A DNA stretch of 64,000 bases from Diplonema papillatum (taxonomy: Eukaryota; Euglenozoa; Diplonemea; Diplonemida; Diplonemidae), in the NCBI GenBank assembly GCA_030068145.1, contig JAPJBO010000051.1, positions 197,501 through 261,500 of the forward strand. Reading direction: 5' to 3'. The position numbers and the translations under genes are program-made. This document shows, piece by piece, positions 20,818-34,130 of the stretch (positions are counted from its first letter, which is position 1; every line of letters starts with the position of its first letter). The notes beneath the pieces are model-generated. The model had not been told where the DNA came from and did not search any database. It saw only the letters and a list, made by a program, of their open reading frames with translations.

Positions 20818-22990
20818 TAAAGTTTGGGAAACAGTAAAGTTCGGGCGAAGCTAAAGTTCTGGTGAAGCTAAGCAAAGTTCGGGCGATGCTAAGTTCGGGC
20901 GAAGCAAAGCATAGTTCGGGTGAAGCTAAGTTCTGGTGAGGCTAAGTTCTGGTGAAAGCATAGTTCGGGCGAGCAAAGTTCTGGTGAGGCAAATGGGCGA
21001 TGCTGAGTTCGGGCGAAGCTAAAGTTCTGGTGAAGCTAAGCAAAGTTCGGGCGATGCTAAGTTCGGGCGAAGCAAAGCATAGTTCGGGTGAAGCTAAATT
21101 CTGGAGCAAAGTTCGGGCAAAGCAAAGCATAGTTCGGGTGAAGCTAAGCATAGTTCGGGTGAAGCTAAGTTCTGGTGAGGCTAAGTTCTGGTGAAAGCAT
21201 AGTTCGGGCGAGCAAAGTTCTGGTGAGGCAAATGGGCGATGCTGAGTTCGGGCGAAGCTAAAGTTCTGGTGAAGCTAAGCAAAGTTCGGGCGATGCTAAG
21301 TTCGGGCGAAGCAAAGCATAGTTCGGGTGAAGCTAAATTCTGGAGCAAAGTTCGGGCAAAGCAAAGCATAGTTCGGGTGAAGCTAAGCATAGTTCGGGTG
21401 AAGCTAAGTTCTGGTGAGGCTAAGTTCTGGTGAAAGCATAGTTCGGGCGAGCAAAGTTCTGGTGAGGCAAATGGGCGATGCTGAGTTCGGGCGAAGCAAA
21501 GCATAGTTCGGGTAGTTCGGGAAAAGCTAAGTTCTGGTGAAAGCATAGTTCGGGCGAGCAAAGTTCTGGTGAGGCAAATGGGCGATGCTAAGTTCGGGCG
21601 AAGCTAAAGTTCTGGTGAAGCTAAGCAAAGTTCGGGCGATGCTAAGTTCGGGCGAAGCAAAGCATAGTTCGGGTGAAGCTAAATTCTGGAGCAAAGTTCG
21701 GGCAAAGCAAAGCATAGTTCGGGTGAAGCTAAGCATAGTTCGGGTGAAGCTAAGTTCTGGTGAGGCTAAGTTCTGGTGAAAGCATAGTTCGGGCGAGCAA
21801 AGTTCTGGTGAGGCAAATGGGCGATGCTGAGTTCGGGCGAAGCAAAGCATAGTTCGGGTAGTTCGGGAAAAGCTAAGTTCTGGTGAAAGCATAGTTCGGG
21901 CGAGCAAAGTTCTGGTGAGGCAAATGGGCGATGCTAAGTTCGGGCGAAGCTAAAGTTCTGGTGAAGCTAAGCAAAGTTCGGGCGATGCTAAGTTCGGGCG
22001 AAGCAAAGCATAGTTCGGGTGAAGCTAAATTCTGGAGCAAAGTTCGGGCAAAGCAAAGCATAGTTCGGGTGAAGCTAAGCATAGTTCGGGTGAAGCTAAG
22101 TTCTGGTGAGGCTAAGTTCTGGTGAAAGCATAGTTCGGGCGAGCAAAGTTCTGGTGAGGCAAATGGGCGATGCTAAGTTCGGGCGAAGCTAAAGTTCTGG
22201 TGAAGCTAAGCAAAGTTCGGGCGATGCTAAGTTCGGGCGAAGCAAAGCATAGTTCGGGTGAAGCTAAATTCTGGAGCAAAGTTCGGGCAAAGCAAAGCAT
22301 AGTTCGGGTGAAGCTAAGCATAGTTCGGGTGAAGCTAAGTTCTGGTGAGGCTAAGTTCTGGTGAAAGCATAGTTCGGGCGAGCAAAGTTCTGGTGAGGCA
22401 AATGGGCGATGCTGAGTTCGGGCGAAGCAAAGCATAGTTCGGGTAGTTCGGGAAAAGCTAAGTTCTGGTGAAAGCATAGTTCGGGCGAGCAAAGTTCTGG
22501 TGAGGCAAATGGGCGATGCTAAGTTCGGGCGAAGCTAAAGTTCTGGTGAAGCTAAGCAAAGTTCGGGCGATGCTAAGTTCGGGCGAAGCAAAGCATAGTT
22601 CGGGTGAAGCTAAATTCTGGAGCAAAGTTCGGGCAAAGCAAAGCATAGTTCGGGTGAAGCTAAGCATAGTTCGGGTGAAGCTAAGTTCTGGTGAGGCTAA
22701 GTTCTGGTGAAAGCATAGTTCGGGCGAGCAAAGTTCTGGTGAGGCAAATGGGCGATGCTAAGTTCGGGCGAAGCTAAAGTTCTGGTGAAGCTAAGCAAAG
22801 TTCGGGCGATGCTAAGTTCGGGCGAAGCAAAGCATAGTTCGGGTGAAGCTAAATTCTGGAGCAAAGTTCGGGCAAAGCAAAGCATAGTTCGGGTGAAGCT
22901 AAGCATAGTTCGGGTGAAGCTAAGTTCTGGTGAGGCTAAGTTCTGGTGAAAGCATAGTTCGGGCGAGCAAAGTTCTGGTGAGGCAAATGG
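20818..22990 (-). repeat. higher-order satellite array (239- and 107-bp units) of the GCTTCGCCCGAAC family
   Basis: The array is built from short modules such as AAGTTCGGGCGAAGCTAA and AAGTTCTGGTGAAGC. The landmark AAATGGGC starts at 20991, 21230, 21469, 21576, 21815, 21922, 22161, 22400, 22507, 22746 and 22985. Spacings are therefore 239, 239, 107, 239, 107, 239, 239, 107, 239 and 239 bp: two alternating unit lengths, nearly identical between copies. Homogenisation is recent. Read on the minus strand, the array begins beside a tRNA-like segment (22988-23056) and ends in a terminal sequence shared with two other arrays. Short open frames inside are by-products of the repeat. Confidence 0.95.
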
Positions 22991-23056
22991 GCGGGGTTCG
23001 AACCCGGGAACTCCAGCCCTAAATCCTGGCGCCGTTCACTCTGCCATCACGGTGTC
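22988..23056 (-). ncRNA. tRNA-like Pol III promoter segment (A and B boxes), not an intact tRNA
   Basis: On the minus strand GACACCGTGATGGCAGAGTG resembles the 5' part of tRNA-Ser/Leu, with A-box TGGCAGAGTGAACGG. About 30 nt further lies a perfect B-box, GGGTTCGAACCC, in a T-arm-like hairpin. The 3' strand of an acceptor stem is not found, so this is more likely a tRNA-derived head, as in SINEs, than a functional tRNA. It directly precedes the satellite array in the same orientation. Confidence 0.6.
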
Positions 23057-23059
23057 AAT

Positions 23060-24470
23060 TTCCAGGGGCAAAAAAAGCTATGGCCGCTGACAAAAATTCT
23101 GACCCAAAAAAAACACTACGAAAAAGTGCCCCCGGGCTTCGCCCCCGACCCCCTAAAAAGTGGGGTTGGCTCGATAGAGCTATTAGCATACCTCTAGTCT
23201 CGGAAAATACCTTGTATGGAGAACCTACCCTTAAATGGACGCCGTACTTTCAAAAAGTCCCTTGTATGGATGACAACCTTTTGAAAAGTCCCTTGTATGG
23301 ACGACAACCTTTTGAAAAGTCCCTTGTGTGGACGACAAACCTTTGAAAGGTCCCGTGTATGGACGACAAACCTTTGAAAGGTCCCTTGTATGGACGACAA
23401 ACTTTTGAAAAGTCCCTTGTATGGACGGTGTACTTTCGTGAAGGAAACCCTTTTGGCCAAGGTTTCACATTTTCCAAATAACCCAGAATTTTTGGCGACT
23501 CTTCAGATTTTTGCCATTTTTGTGTCTAACAAATGCAATTGTCAAGAACAAAAACAGACCCATGGCAGCTTCCTATCCTCACTCCCGTTTTATGAACAAA
23601 ACAGGTTTGAAGGAAGTGCGCAGAAACAAACGTAAGTTCAATACACAGACTTTTTTTGCAGAACAACAGTACTGCTAAGGGAGAGAGTGCAATTTCATCG
23701 GTTCCGCATGCCTGTTGCTCTTCGAACTTTGAACCAATCAACACTCCGTGAGACGGTGACAGGTAAAGAATGGGATCAGGGGTCAGGGAAAAGCGGGATG
23801 GCTGGGAAAATGTGCTGCTGGTTGCTTGTTGTGTAGGTGCTTTTGTCCGGTCTTGAGGATGGAGATGATGCTGCACTCTGCTAACACGGGAAATCCTGCT
23901 GTGCCAGTCAGTTTGATTCATCCGTGCCAATATGCCACAAGGTTATATATCTGATGCGAGCCCTACCATAGGCTTTGTTGAGCGTCCTCTGCTTTGAGCA
24001 ACTCCTGCAGGTAGTTCCTCGCAACTAGCCGAAAAAACTTTGTCTGACGACATCGTATGTGGCTCACCGCAGTGGAAACGAACCAGGAGGAAGCAAACCT
24101 GTCGAGGTTTGCGTGTTCAAATCTGACGATCTATAATCAGTGGACCAAGTTAGGGCAGACCGGAGAACGGCAAAGCACTTGCGCTGCAGCAATTGGTGGC
24201 AGGGAGCCTGTGATGAACCAAAATTCCAAAACTCGGACCCAAGACTTGGACCCGAATATTACGATTCAACATGGGAATGTTTCATCGGACCCAAGACTTG
24301 GACCCGAATATTACGATCGTGGGAATGTTTCAGCGTAACGACCAAACAGCTTCAGCAACACAAAGTCTAAAATTCCCAACCCACATCCTGGTATTCGCAC
24401 ACATATTGGACCGACCCAAATTATGGACCAAAAGTTTGGACCCAAATTTTGGAGCAGGTTCCACCGGGAC
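23060..24470. repeat. CTTGTATGGAC satellite cluster and gene-free stretch
   Basis: At 23210-23440 seven to eight copies of a roughly 31-bp unit (TCCCTTGTATGGACGACAA then CCTTTTGAAAAG) stand in tandem. The remainder to 24470 holds a small direct repeat (GGACCCAAGACTTGGACCCG near 24236 and again near 24288) and no recognisable gene. A minus-strand frame at 23526-23930 is without known features. Confidence 0.65.
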
Positions 24471-24479
24471 GTTTCCAAA

Positions 24480-24760
24480 ATCAGGTGTCCATACAAGGGA
24501 CCTGGAAGTTTGTCCATACACGGGGGCTATTAAAAAAAATGGTCAATTTTTAAATCATTTTGAGGACCTAAAGGTCCCCGATTAGGCCCCTAAGGTCATT
24601 TAAATTTGTTCCTAGGCCCCTAAGGTACTTTTCTCTAAAAAATATCTCGTCCATACAAGGGCCCTTTTCAAAATCAGGTGTCCATACAAGGGAATTTTGG
24701 AAGTTTGCTGTCCATACAAGGAACTTTTTCGAAGTCAGGTGTCCATACAAGGGACTTCAC
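24480..24760 (-). repeat. CTTGTATGGAC satellite, inverted cluster
   Basis: GTCCATACAAGGGAC-type units recur at 24486, 24508, 24651, 24679, 24710 and 24740 with spacers AAAATCAGGT or GAAGTCAGGT. On the minus strand they lie just after the donor of the poly-Gln exon, so reading through the donor would add repeats of SLVWTPDFEK type. Confidence 0.7.
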
Positions 24761-24792
24761 CCTATAAAAAAATAAAAAAAAAAAATGAATAC

Positions 24793-26218
<1,426 letters not shown>

Positions 26219-26639
26219 CTGCGGGGGATGGGGGGAAATATTAGTTGTCGTACGTAGCAGCCGGGGGGAAAATCTTAGTTTCGTGTTCAGGCGCTACTTG
26301 CCTCTCATGTGTTTGATGCTAGCATCAAGTCTTCGTCGAAGAAAGTGTAAAATATAATAGGGGAAAGGGAAAAGGGTCGCAGGGAGTGTAAGACTCCGCA
26401 GGTAGGGTATGAAACCTTGAGGACTAGTCTTCTTTATTCTTTTTTCACAACGGTGTTGTGTGCACCTCGCTCTTCGTCTCAGGTTTGGCTCTTGAACGCA
26501 TACCAATCCAAAGTTAGAGCTCTTCAGTGGGTCTTTTGGACGGGGACTTTCGGTCCTGTTCCGGTGCTATACGGGGGGGGGGGGGGGGGGTCGCTGTCAA
26601 ATGGTGCTCGTTTTGACGAATAAGGAAAGGCGAGAAATA

Positions 26640-27690
26640 TATTACGGTGGTCTCTACCTTCCCATTGGTGCAATGGCGTGGTGCAACAAAGAATCCTGCG
26701 AGAGTACGTCCAACGCAGACTGCTACTTAGGAGCTGAAGCGTCCATTAACTCGCTCTCTTATTGGTCGGGCTGATTGCTCAGGATGGGATGATCCGAGGT
26801 GTCTACCTTCCCTTCGGTGACAACGCAGACTGCTACTTAAGGAGCTGAAGCGTCCATTAACTCGCTCTCTTCTTCGTCGGTCTGATTGCTAGGGATGGGA
26901 TCATCCGCACAATGCTGAGGTGTCTACCTTCCCATTAGCGTGGTGCAATGGCGTGGTGCAACAAAGAATCTTGCGAGAGTACGTCCAACGCAGACTGCTA
27001 CTTAGGAGCTGAAGCGTCCATTAACTCGCTCTCTTCTTCGTCGGTCTGATTGCTGAGGATGGGATCATCCGAGGTGTTTACCTTCCCTTCGCGTGAAGCA
27101 TCAAAGAATCTTGCGAGAGTACGTCCAACGCAGACTGCTACCTAGGAGCTGAAGCGTCCATTATCTCGCTCTTCTTGGTCGGTCTGATTGCTCAGGATGA
27201 GATGATCCGAGGTGTCTACCTTCTCTTCAGTGACAACGCAGACTGCTACTTAAGGAGCTGAAGCGTCATTGACTCGCTCTTTTCTTCGTCGGTCTGATTG
27301 CTGGGGATGGGATCATCCGCACAATGCTGAGGTGTCTACCTTCCCATTAGCGTGGTGCAATGGCGTGGTGCAACAAAGAATCTTGCGAGAGTACGTCCAA
27401 CGCAGACTGCTACTTTGGAGCTGAAGCGTCCATTAACTCGCTCTCTTCTTCGTCGGTCTGATTGCTGAGGATGGGATCATCCGAGGTGTTTACCTTCCCT
27501 TCGCGTGAAGCATCAAAGAATCTTGCGAGAGTACGTCCAACGCAGACTGCTACTTAGGAGCTGAAGCGTCCATTAACTCGCTCTCTTCTTCGTCGGTCTG
27601 ATTGCTGAAGATGGGATCATCCGAGGTGTTTACCTTCCCTTCGCGTGAAGCGAGAGTACGTCCAACGCAGACTGCTACTTCTCACCTTCA
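26640..27690 (+). repeat. complex tandem repeat in an intron
   Basis: Units of about 115-160 bp share GTACGTCCAACGCAGACTGC, GGAGCTGAAGCGTCCATTAA and TCGTCGGTCTGATTGCT, with alternative segments inserted or missing. Roughly seven to eight copies are present. They lie in the intron between the exons at 28721 and 26218. Confidence 0.85.
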
Positions 27691-27699
27691 CGCCGGCGA

Positions 27700-28440
27700 T
27701 GCAGCGTATCGCCTCAGATTCTTTTGGATTCTAACCCAAACTAACCTCAACTGTCACAGGGGGCAGCAGGACACCTTGTCCAGGTGGGTAGCGTCACCTC
27801 CCCGATGCGAGCTGATTGCCGGCTGGATGCTGGGAACTGCACCTTTGTACCACCGACACCCTCTGGGTGCTTCCCTGGTTACGCGCAATCGGGAGTTTGA
27901 AACACGATGATTGATGTCGTACTTTGATCAAACTCACACTAAGCTGAAACTATCACAGGAGTGCAAACGCCAGAAGCACGACACGGTACGATCGAAGAGG
28001 TATTCATCCGGTGGCTAATGCAGGCCATCGCTACAGATATTCTGCATTCTAACCTCAACTAACCTCAACTGTCACAGGGGGCAGCAGGACACCTTGTCCA
28101 GGTGGGCAGCGTCACCTCCCCGATGCGAGCTGATTGCCGGCTGGATGCTGGGAACTGCACCTTTGTACCACCGACACCCTCTGGGTGCTTCCCTGGTTAC
28201 GCGCAATCGGGGGTTTGAAACATGAAGATTAATACCAATAGCCCGCACCCACGCGGCGTTGACTGTGGCTGGTCTTTGTAAGGGCTGCCTTGATGTTGTA
28301 CTTTGATCAAACTCACACTAAGCTGAAACTACCACAGGAGTGCAAACGCCAGAAGCACGACACGGTACGATCGAAGAGGTATTCATCCGATGGCTAATGC
28401 AGGCCATCGCTACAGGTATTCTGCATTCTCACCTCAACTA
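27700..28440 (+). repeat. two tandem copies of a 310-380 bp repeat
   Basis: Copies at about 27740-28055 and 28060-28440 share CAGGACACCTTGTCCAGGTG, CTTTGTACCACCGACACCCT and CGGTACGATCGAAGAGGTAT. An inverted partial copy lies at about 47795-47890 (AGAGGGTGTCGGTGGTACAA). Confidence 0.8.
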
Positions 28441-28516
28441 ACCTCACCGAGAGCGAAGACGAAGAAGCGACGATTCACCTCGGCAACACCACGGCAGACG
28501 ACACAGTCTAGGGCAG

Positions 28517-28665
28517 GGGGGAAAATGTTTGGGTTTGAAGAGCGCGTGGTGCTTGCACCACTGAGGCCAGGTTATTTAACCGCGGATAGTGAAGGATTGT
28601 TCAGGAAACGGTCGTGAGCGAAACCCGACCAGGTAACGACCATTTCACTGTCTTCTTTGTTTTGT
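28517..28665 (-). repeat. 145-bp repeat, introner-like (copy 1)
   Basis: This segment is almost identical to 59870-60010. It contains GAAGAGCGCGTGGTGCTTGC and CAGGTTATTTAACCGCGGAT on the plus strand. On the minus strand it ends AACATTTTCCCCCC followed by a TAG, resembling a pyrimidine tract and 3' splice site. It lies about 55 nt inside the intron after the donor at 28721. Confidence 0.8.
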
Positions 28666-28668
28666 GGC

Positions 28669-28696
28669 GGGGGGGGGGGGGGGGGGGGGGGGGGGG
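28669..28696. repeat. poly-G tract
   Basis: About 28 consecutive G on the plus strand (C on the sense strand of the surrounding gene), 25 nt inside the intron. Confidence 0.95.
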
Positions 28697-28720
28697 ACGG
28701 GAGCGGGCAAACGCGAATAC

Positions 28721-29194
28721 CTGCGAAGTGATGAAGTTCAGGTCGGTGATCTCCGGGCCAGCGAACCAGGAGACGGTCCGGGTTCGGTGCAGGACGCGCG
28801 CCGTGATGACGGTCCCCACGTCGCGGAAATGGTGGGGTAGCACGAGGACCCCGGGGGCCTTGAGCAGCGGCCGGTTGTCGTCGTCTCGCCAGTTGAAGTC
28901 CCGCGGCAGCAGCACCGGCACCGCTGTGCCGGCGTTCGGGTTGGCGGTCATCTTGTACTGCACGTCGACGGACGCCGCCTGCTTGATCTTCTTCGACCAC
29001 CGCACGACTTGGAACCCGCGTAGCCGGCTGACCCACTTCTCCCGCTTCCTCTTCCTCGCGATGCCGCTCGCGACGCTCATCCCCGCCGACAGGTTCGTCG
29101 ACGCGCTCATCGACGTAAACATCGACCCGGAACTCGCATTGCTGAACGCACTCGAGCTAGGGTACCGACTCAACCCGTTGGCCGGCGTGGGCAT
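28721..29194 (-). CDS. poly-Gln/poly-Ala protein, first coding exon
   Basis: From the ATG at 29194 (MPTPANGLSRYPSSSAFS) the exon runs 158 codons to CAG|GTATTC at 28721, ending in phase 0. After a Ser/Met-rich leader comes a basic patch (ARKRKREKWVSR) and then an apparently folded segment: GFQVVRWSKKIKQAASVDVQ, LPRDFNWRDDD, GVLVLPHHFRDVGTVITARV and SWFAGPEITDLNFITSQ. The alternating hydrophobic pattern suggests a beta-sandwich continuing into the next exon. I cannot name the fold; a C2-like domain is one possibility. The start is supported by the lack of an earlier in-frame acceptor of quality. The downstream intron begins with G30. Confidence 0.65.
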
Positions 29195-29573
29195 GTTACC
29201 TTCTTCTTTTTTCCCGCACCCAAAACAAGTGCTCTCCTGTTGGAGTTTTTTTTTCGAGACTGGAGGTCCTATGAACAGGGGACTTGAGCACTTTGTCCGA
29301 CCGAGCAAAAAAGCCGGTTTCAGCCAAAACCCCGGTTTTGGGGATCTGCGGTGCCTGTGGGTGTCTGAGTGCCTGGAACCGTCGCCCCGCGCACGCAAAC
29401 AAGGGAACGGAGGGGGGTGGTGAGATATAAGCTTGCGGTGGTGGTGTGCACGTCTATCAAACTACGGAGATGGGAAAGTGAAAAGCTTCGAATTGCAGTG
29501 ACACACCGTGACGCGCCATGTAACTAGATAATAGCGCAGAGCAAGCTTTTTTCCCTCCTAGAAAAATGCATAG

Positions 29574-30640
29574 GGGCGGCAGAGTGAGCGGGCGCCGGCC
29601 TTCAGGCCGGTCGGCCCGAGTCAGCATCACCAGAACCCGAACTTTGCTTCGCCCGCACTTTGCTTTGCTTCACCAGAACTTAGCTTCGCCCGAACTTTGA
29701 TTGAACTTTGCTTCGCCCGCACTTTGCTTTGCTTCACCAGAACTGAGCTTCGCCCGAACTTTGATTGAACTTTGCTTCGCCCGCACTTTGCTTTGCTTCA
29801 CCAGAACTTAGCTTCGCCCGAACTTTGATTGAACTTTGCTTCGCCCGCACTTTGCTTTGCTTCACCAGAACTTAGCTTCGCCCGAACTTTGATTGAACTT
29901 TGCTTCGCCCGCACTTTGCTTTGCTTCACCAGAACTTAGCTTCGCCCGAACTTTGATTGAACTTTGCTTCGCCCGCACTTTGCTTTGCTTCACCAGAACT
30001 TAGCTTCGCCCGAACTTTGATTGAACTTTGCTTCGCCCGCACTTTGCTTTGCTTCACCAGAACTTAGCTTCGCCCGAACTTTGATTGAACTTTGCTTCGC
30101 CCGCACTTTGCTTTGCTTCACCAGAACTTAGCTTCGCCCGAACTTTGATTGAACTTTGCTTCGCCCGCACTTTGCTTTGCTTCACCAGAACTTAGCTTCG
30201 CCCGAACTTTGATTGAACTTTGCTTCGCCCGCACTTTGCTTTGCTTCACCAGAACTTAGCTTCGCCCGAACTTTGATTGAACTTTGCTTCGCCCGCACTT
30301 TGCTTTGCTTCACCAGAACTTAGCTTCGCCCGAACTTTGATTGAACTTTGCTTCGCCCGCACTTTGCTTTGCTTCACCAGAACTTAGCTTCGCCCGAACT
30401 TTGATTGAACTTTGCTTCGCCCGCACTTTGCTTTGCTTCACCAGAACTTAGCTTCGCCCGAACTTTGATTGAACTTTGCTTCGCCCGAACTCAGCTGCGC
30501 CCGAACTTTGCTTCGCCTGAACTTTGGTTCACCAGAAATTTGCATCACCCAAACTTAGCATCGCCGACGAACTTAGCTTCGCCCGAACTTTACAGTTTCC
30601 CGAACTTTAACTGCTGCCTCCAGTCTCGCCCCGCGCCGGC
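29574..30640 (+). repeat. 64-bp satellite array of the GCTTCGCCCGAAC family with tRNA-like head and shared terminus
   Basis: Units of 64 bp (GATTGAACTTTGCTTCGCCC, GCACTTTGCTTTGCTTCACC, AGAACTTAGCTTCGCCCGA) repeat about 13 times from 29640 to 30475, with TTTGA starting at 29696, 29760 and 29824. The array is preceded at 29574-29630 by GGCGGCAGAGTGAGCGGGCG and a GCCGGCC-TTC-AGGCCGG hairpin, which resembles the A-box half of the tRNA-like segment at 23056. It ends with CGAACTTTACAGTTTCCCGA, ACTTTAACTGCTGCCTCCAG and TCTCG. That is the inverted counterpart of the end of the array at 20818. Confidence 0.9.
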
Positions 30641-31249
30641 CTTTAGCCGAGCGCACGTACTTAGTATACCACTCATTCCGCGTCACAGATTTTTCGTCTG
30701 CAAAGCAGCCCGTTTTGGGTCAAAATTCTGGAATTTTTGTGTAACTTTTTTTGGAATGGAAAGAGCTATCCCTGGCAATTATGGGCAAGCAATCAGCTCA
30801 CGTGGCAACCAAAATCTGGCGTGCAGATGGACAAATCAGCTTGGGGCTGTTTCAAAACCCCCAAAAAAAAAAAAAAAAAAAACGATTTCCGGCACTCATC
30901 CCCGTTCTTTTGACGCTAATACGTACTGGATGGGGGGGGTTGGGGGGGCATGCATGGTTTCTTTCGTGCACACTTTACACTTTTTAGTGCTAAGAATCTT
31001 GCGGGCTGCACTTCAATGTATGTGCGGACGTGGGCAGCGTGTTTTGGTGATTGGTCAGAATTCTTACTAACCTGAAAATGACACAGGGTAAACACAAGTG
31101 GGAAAACGATCAACCGACACAAACAAGGTAGCTCTTCGTTTGGCGTCTGCGCAAAAGGTCCTGCGTCTCGTGTATTGGAGTGTGTTGGTCAGGCAATAAT
31201 CTGGAGGATTCGTCAAGTTTGTCCCGGCCTTGAGCATTAGCCGACTGGC

Positions 31250-31870
31250 CATTCTACTGTTTCGGACACTGCTTCACGCACAACACACGTGCACCGGTCG
31301 TGCAAAGCTATTGGCAGTCCTACTTCATGTCGGATTGTGTTAATACACTGGCACCTTACCTGAGGATTTGTCGATTGTTTATCTCGGTCTTGGCGCACAT
31401 CACACGTGCGCCAGTCGTGCAAAGCTATTGGCAGCCCTACTCTATTCGGATTGCTTCGTGCAATGTAAAGCACTCGCACCTCTCCTGAGGATTCGTCGAT
31501 TGCTTATCTCGGTCTTGGCGCACATCACACGTGCGCCAGTCGTGCAAAGCTATTGGCAGCCCTACTCTATTCGGATTGCTTCGTGCAATGTAAAGCACTC
31601 GCACCTCTCCTGAGGATTCGTCGATTGCTTATCTCGGTCTTGGCGCACATCACACGTGCGCCAGTCGTGCAAAGCTACTGGCAGCCCTACTCTATTCGGA
31701 TTGCTTCGTGCAATGTAAAGCACTCGCACCTCTCCTGAATATGGTCTTGGCGCACATCACACGTGCGCCAGTCGTGCAAAGCTATTGGCAGCCCTACTCT
31801 ATTCGGATTGCTTCGTGCAATGTAAAGCACTCGCGCCTCTCCTGAGGATTCGTCGATTGCTTATCTCGGT
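31250..31870 (+). repeat. 125-bp tandem repeat
   Basis: CACACGTGCG starts at 31401, 31526 and 31651 (125 bp apart) and again at 31758 after an 18-bp deletion. Each unit has TCGATTGCTTATCTCGGTCT, CCAGTCGTGCAAAGCTA and TTCGTGCAATGTAAAGCACT. An older copy precedes at about 31265-31365. Confidence 0.9.
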
Positions 31871-32084
31871 CTTGGCAACCCTGCCATGTCGGACACTGCT
31901 TCGCGCACTTCCTCTTCCCTGCAACTTCGGACGAGAACCCCGCTCGGAAGGAAAACGCAGTCGGGGGCAATCAAACGATTTTGTGCTTTAAGTTAAAACG
32001 AGGACAGACGGAAACGGCCGCCGATGCCGGCTGGCATCGCGAAGACCTGGACTGGGTGTCCTCGTGGGGGGGACCAGCGGCCAG

Positions 32085-32790
32085 ATTGTTATGACAGCAC
32101 ACTGTACTGCGCTTGGAGGCAACGCGCCAGTGCACTGCAGGAGTGCGAGTGTACTGCAGGTGTGTGATGACTTGAAGCATGGAGCACACTGTACTGCGCT
32201 TGGAGGCAACGCGCCAGTGCACTGCAGGAGTGCGAGTGTACTGCAGGTGTGTGATGACTTGGAGCACAGTGTACCGCAGGTATGTGATGACTTGGAGCAC
32301 AGTGTACTGCGCTTGGAGGCAACACGACAGTGCACTGCAAGAGTGCGAGTGTACTGCAGGTGTGATGACGTGGAGCACAGTGTGATGACGTGGAGCACAG
32401 TGTACTGCAGGAGTGCGAGTGTACTGCAGGTGTGATGACGTGGAGCACACTGTACTGCAGGAGTGCGAGTGTACTGCAGGTGTGATGACGTGGAGCACAG
32501 TGTGATGACGTGGAGCACAGTGTACTGCAGGAGTGCGAGTGTACTGCAGGTGTGATGACGTGGAGCACAGTGTGAGGACGTGGAACACAGTGTACTGCAG
32601 GAGTGCGAGTGTACTGCAGGTGTGATGACGTGGAGCACAGTGTACTGCAGGAGTGCGAGTGTACTGCAGGTGTGACGTGGAGCACAGTGTGATGACGTGG
32701 AGCACAGTGTACTGCAGGAGTGCGAGTGTACTGCAGGTGTGCGATGACGTGGAGCACAGTGTACTGCAGGAGTCTGATGGGCTTACAGGA
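32085..32790 (+). repeat. short tandem repeat array (about 50-bp units)
   Basis: Units alternate GTACTGCAGGAGTGCGAGTG, TACTGCAGGTGTGATGACG and TGGAGCACAGTGT with duplications and deletions. The long open frames on the minus strand (CSTSSHLQYTRTPAVH) are repeat-derived and not called as a gene. Confidence 0.85.
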
Positions 32791-33059
32791 GCCCACGCCA
32801 GTGTACACGGTGTACTCCAGCACCGGGTGGGAGTACTCCCCAAGTACACCCCAAACAGGGTAAAGTTGCGATTTCTGGCAACTTTTTGCGTTTAGTACTT
32901 CCCATGAACTTCCCAAGTACCAAGTACTTCCCGAGTACACCCGTGTACACCCAAGGAAGCATCACACCAAGTAGAAGAAGAAGAAGCGCAGTTTTGTTTT
33001 ATTCTTTTACTTGACAGAGGTACCAGGGAAAGCCTGCTACACGGGAGCCAAGCTTCACG

Positions 33060-33290
33060 TGTGCGGCGGTACTGCAGAGCCACGGGCCTACGGGTCAAGT
33101 GGCTACCGATTTCCCAAACTAAAGCATCAAGGCTTGGCGCACCTTGGGGCTTGGCGCTTGCACTGAACATAAGCTCATCGAGACGTCAGCCACAGGGCAG
33201 AGCGGACGGGGTTGTGGCACTGTGCTGCCTCCGACTCAAGCCTTGCAAGCTGTGGTTGACCGTCACGTTCCTGGACTAATAAAAGACGAT
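33060..33290 (+). repeat. dispersed repeat, inverted partner at 51640-51790
   Basis: The plus-strand frame here reads TGQSGRGC.TVLPPTQALQA then VVD.HVPG. The minus strand at 51640-51790 encodes the same peptide with few changes, so the two segments are inverted copies of one sequence. Conservation at protein level hints at a former coding element, but no domain is recognisable. Confidence 0.6.
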
Positions 33291-33439
33291 GCTTGCTTGC
33301 TTTGGTTGAAAACGCTTAATCGCAGATGGCGTAAACACCGCATGAGATGGAGGCGCGTGAAGCACGCCATGACGGAGAGTAGTGATGCTGTAGCGGGGTT
33401 GGGGAATGCAAAGACGTGCTCCGAAGGGTACGATGATGC

Positions 33440-34130
33440 AGGTTCACGCAGCCGACCTTTTTTGACGACTTTTTGCTCGCGATCAGCTCCGATGAAGAGA
33501 TCCGTAAAAAATAGACCCCGGGACCTTCCGGTATGTGCGTGGTTCGTGGGTCCTTACAAGATGCAGGGCACCGGGTGTGGAACCCGCACCAGGTTTGCAG
33601 TGGGAGACAGGAATCGATCCCTGGCTGGTGACATTTCTCTGCTGGTCCACCGTGACAGACTTTTTTCGAATTCTTGCTCGCGATCAGCTCCGATGAAGAG
33701 ATCCGTGAAAAATAGACCCCGGGACCTTCCAGTATGTGCGTGGTTCGTGGTTCCTTACAAGATGCAGGGCACCGGGTGTGGAACCCGCACCAGGTTTGCA
33801 GTGGGAGACAGGAATCGATCCCTGGCTGGTGACATTTCTCTGCTGGTCCACCGTGACTCCACGTGGCAGACTTTTTTCGAATTCTTGCTCGCGATCAGCT
33901 CCGATGAAGAGATCCATGAAGAATAGACCCAGGGACCTTCCAGTATGTGCGTGGTTCGTGGTTCCTTACAAGATGCAGGGCACCGGGTGTGGAACCCGCA
34001 CCAGGTTTGCAGTGGGAGACAATCGATCCCTGGCTGGTGACATTTCTCGGCTGGTCCACCGTGACTCCACGTGGCAGACTTTTTTCGAATTCTTGCTCGC
34101 GATCAGCTCCGATGCGAGAAATAGACCCCG
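33440..34130 (+). repeat. 210-bp satellite, three to four ordered copies
   Basis: Units begin near 33450, 33655, 33870 and 34080 with TTTTTTCGAATTCTTGCTCG, CGATCAGCTCCGATGAAGAG and GATGCAGGGCACCGGGTGTG. They are about 95 percent alike by eye. Diverged relatives are at 19200-19540 and 46330-46625. Confidence 0.85.

Noticed and set aside
20942..22906. repeated 64-126 residue frames in the satellite array
   Set aside because: Repeat-derived; no conservation other than that of the DNA unit.
32089..32940. 283-292 residue minus-strand frames
   Set aside because: Translation is only the 50-bp tandem repeat read through; overlapping frames are equally open.
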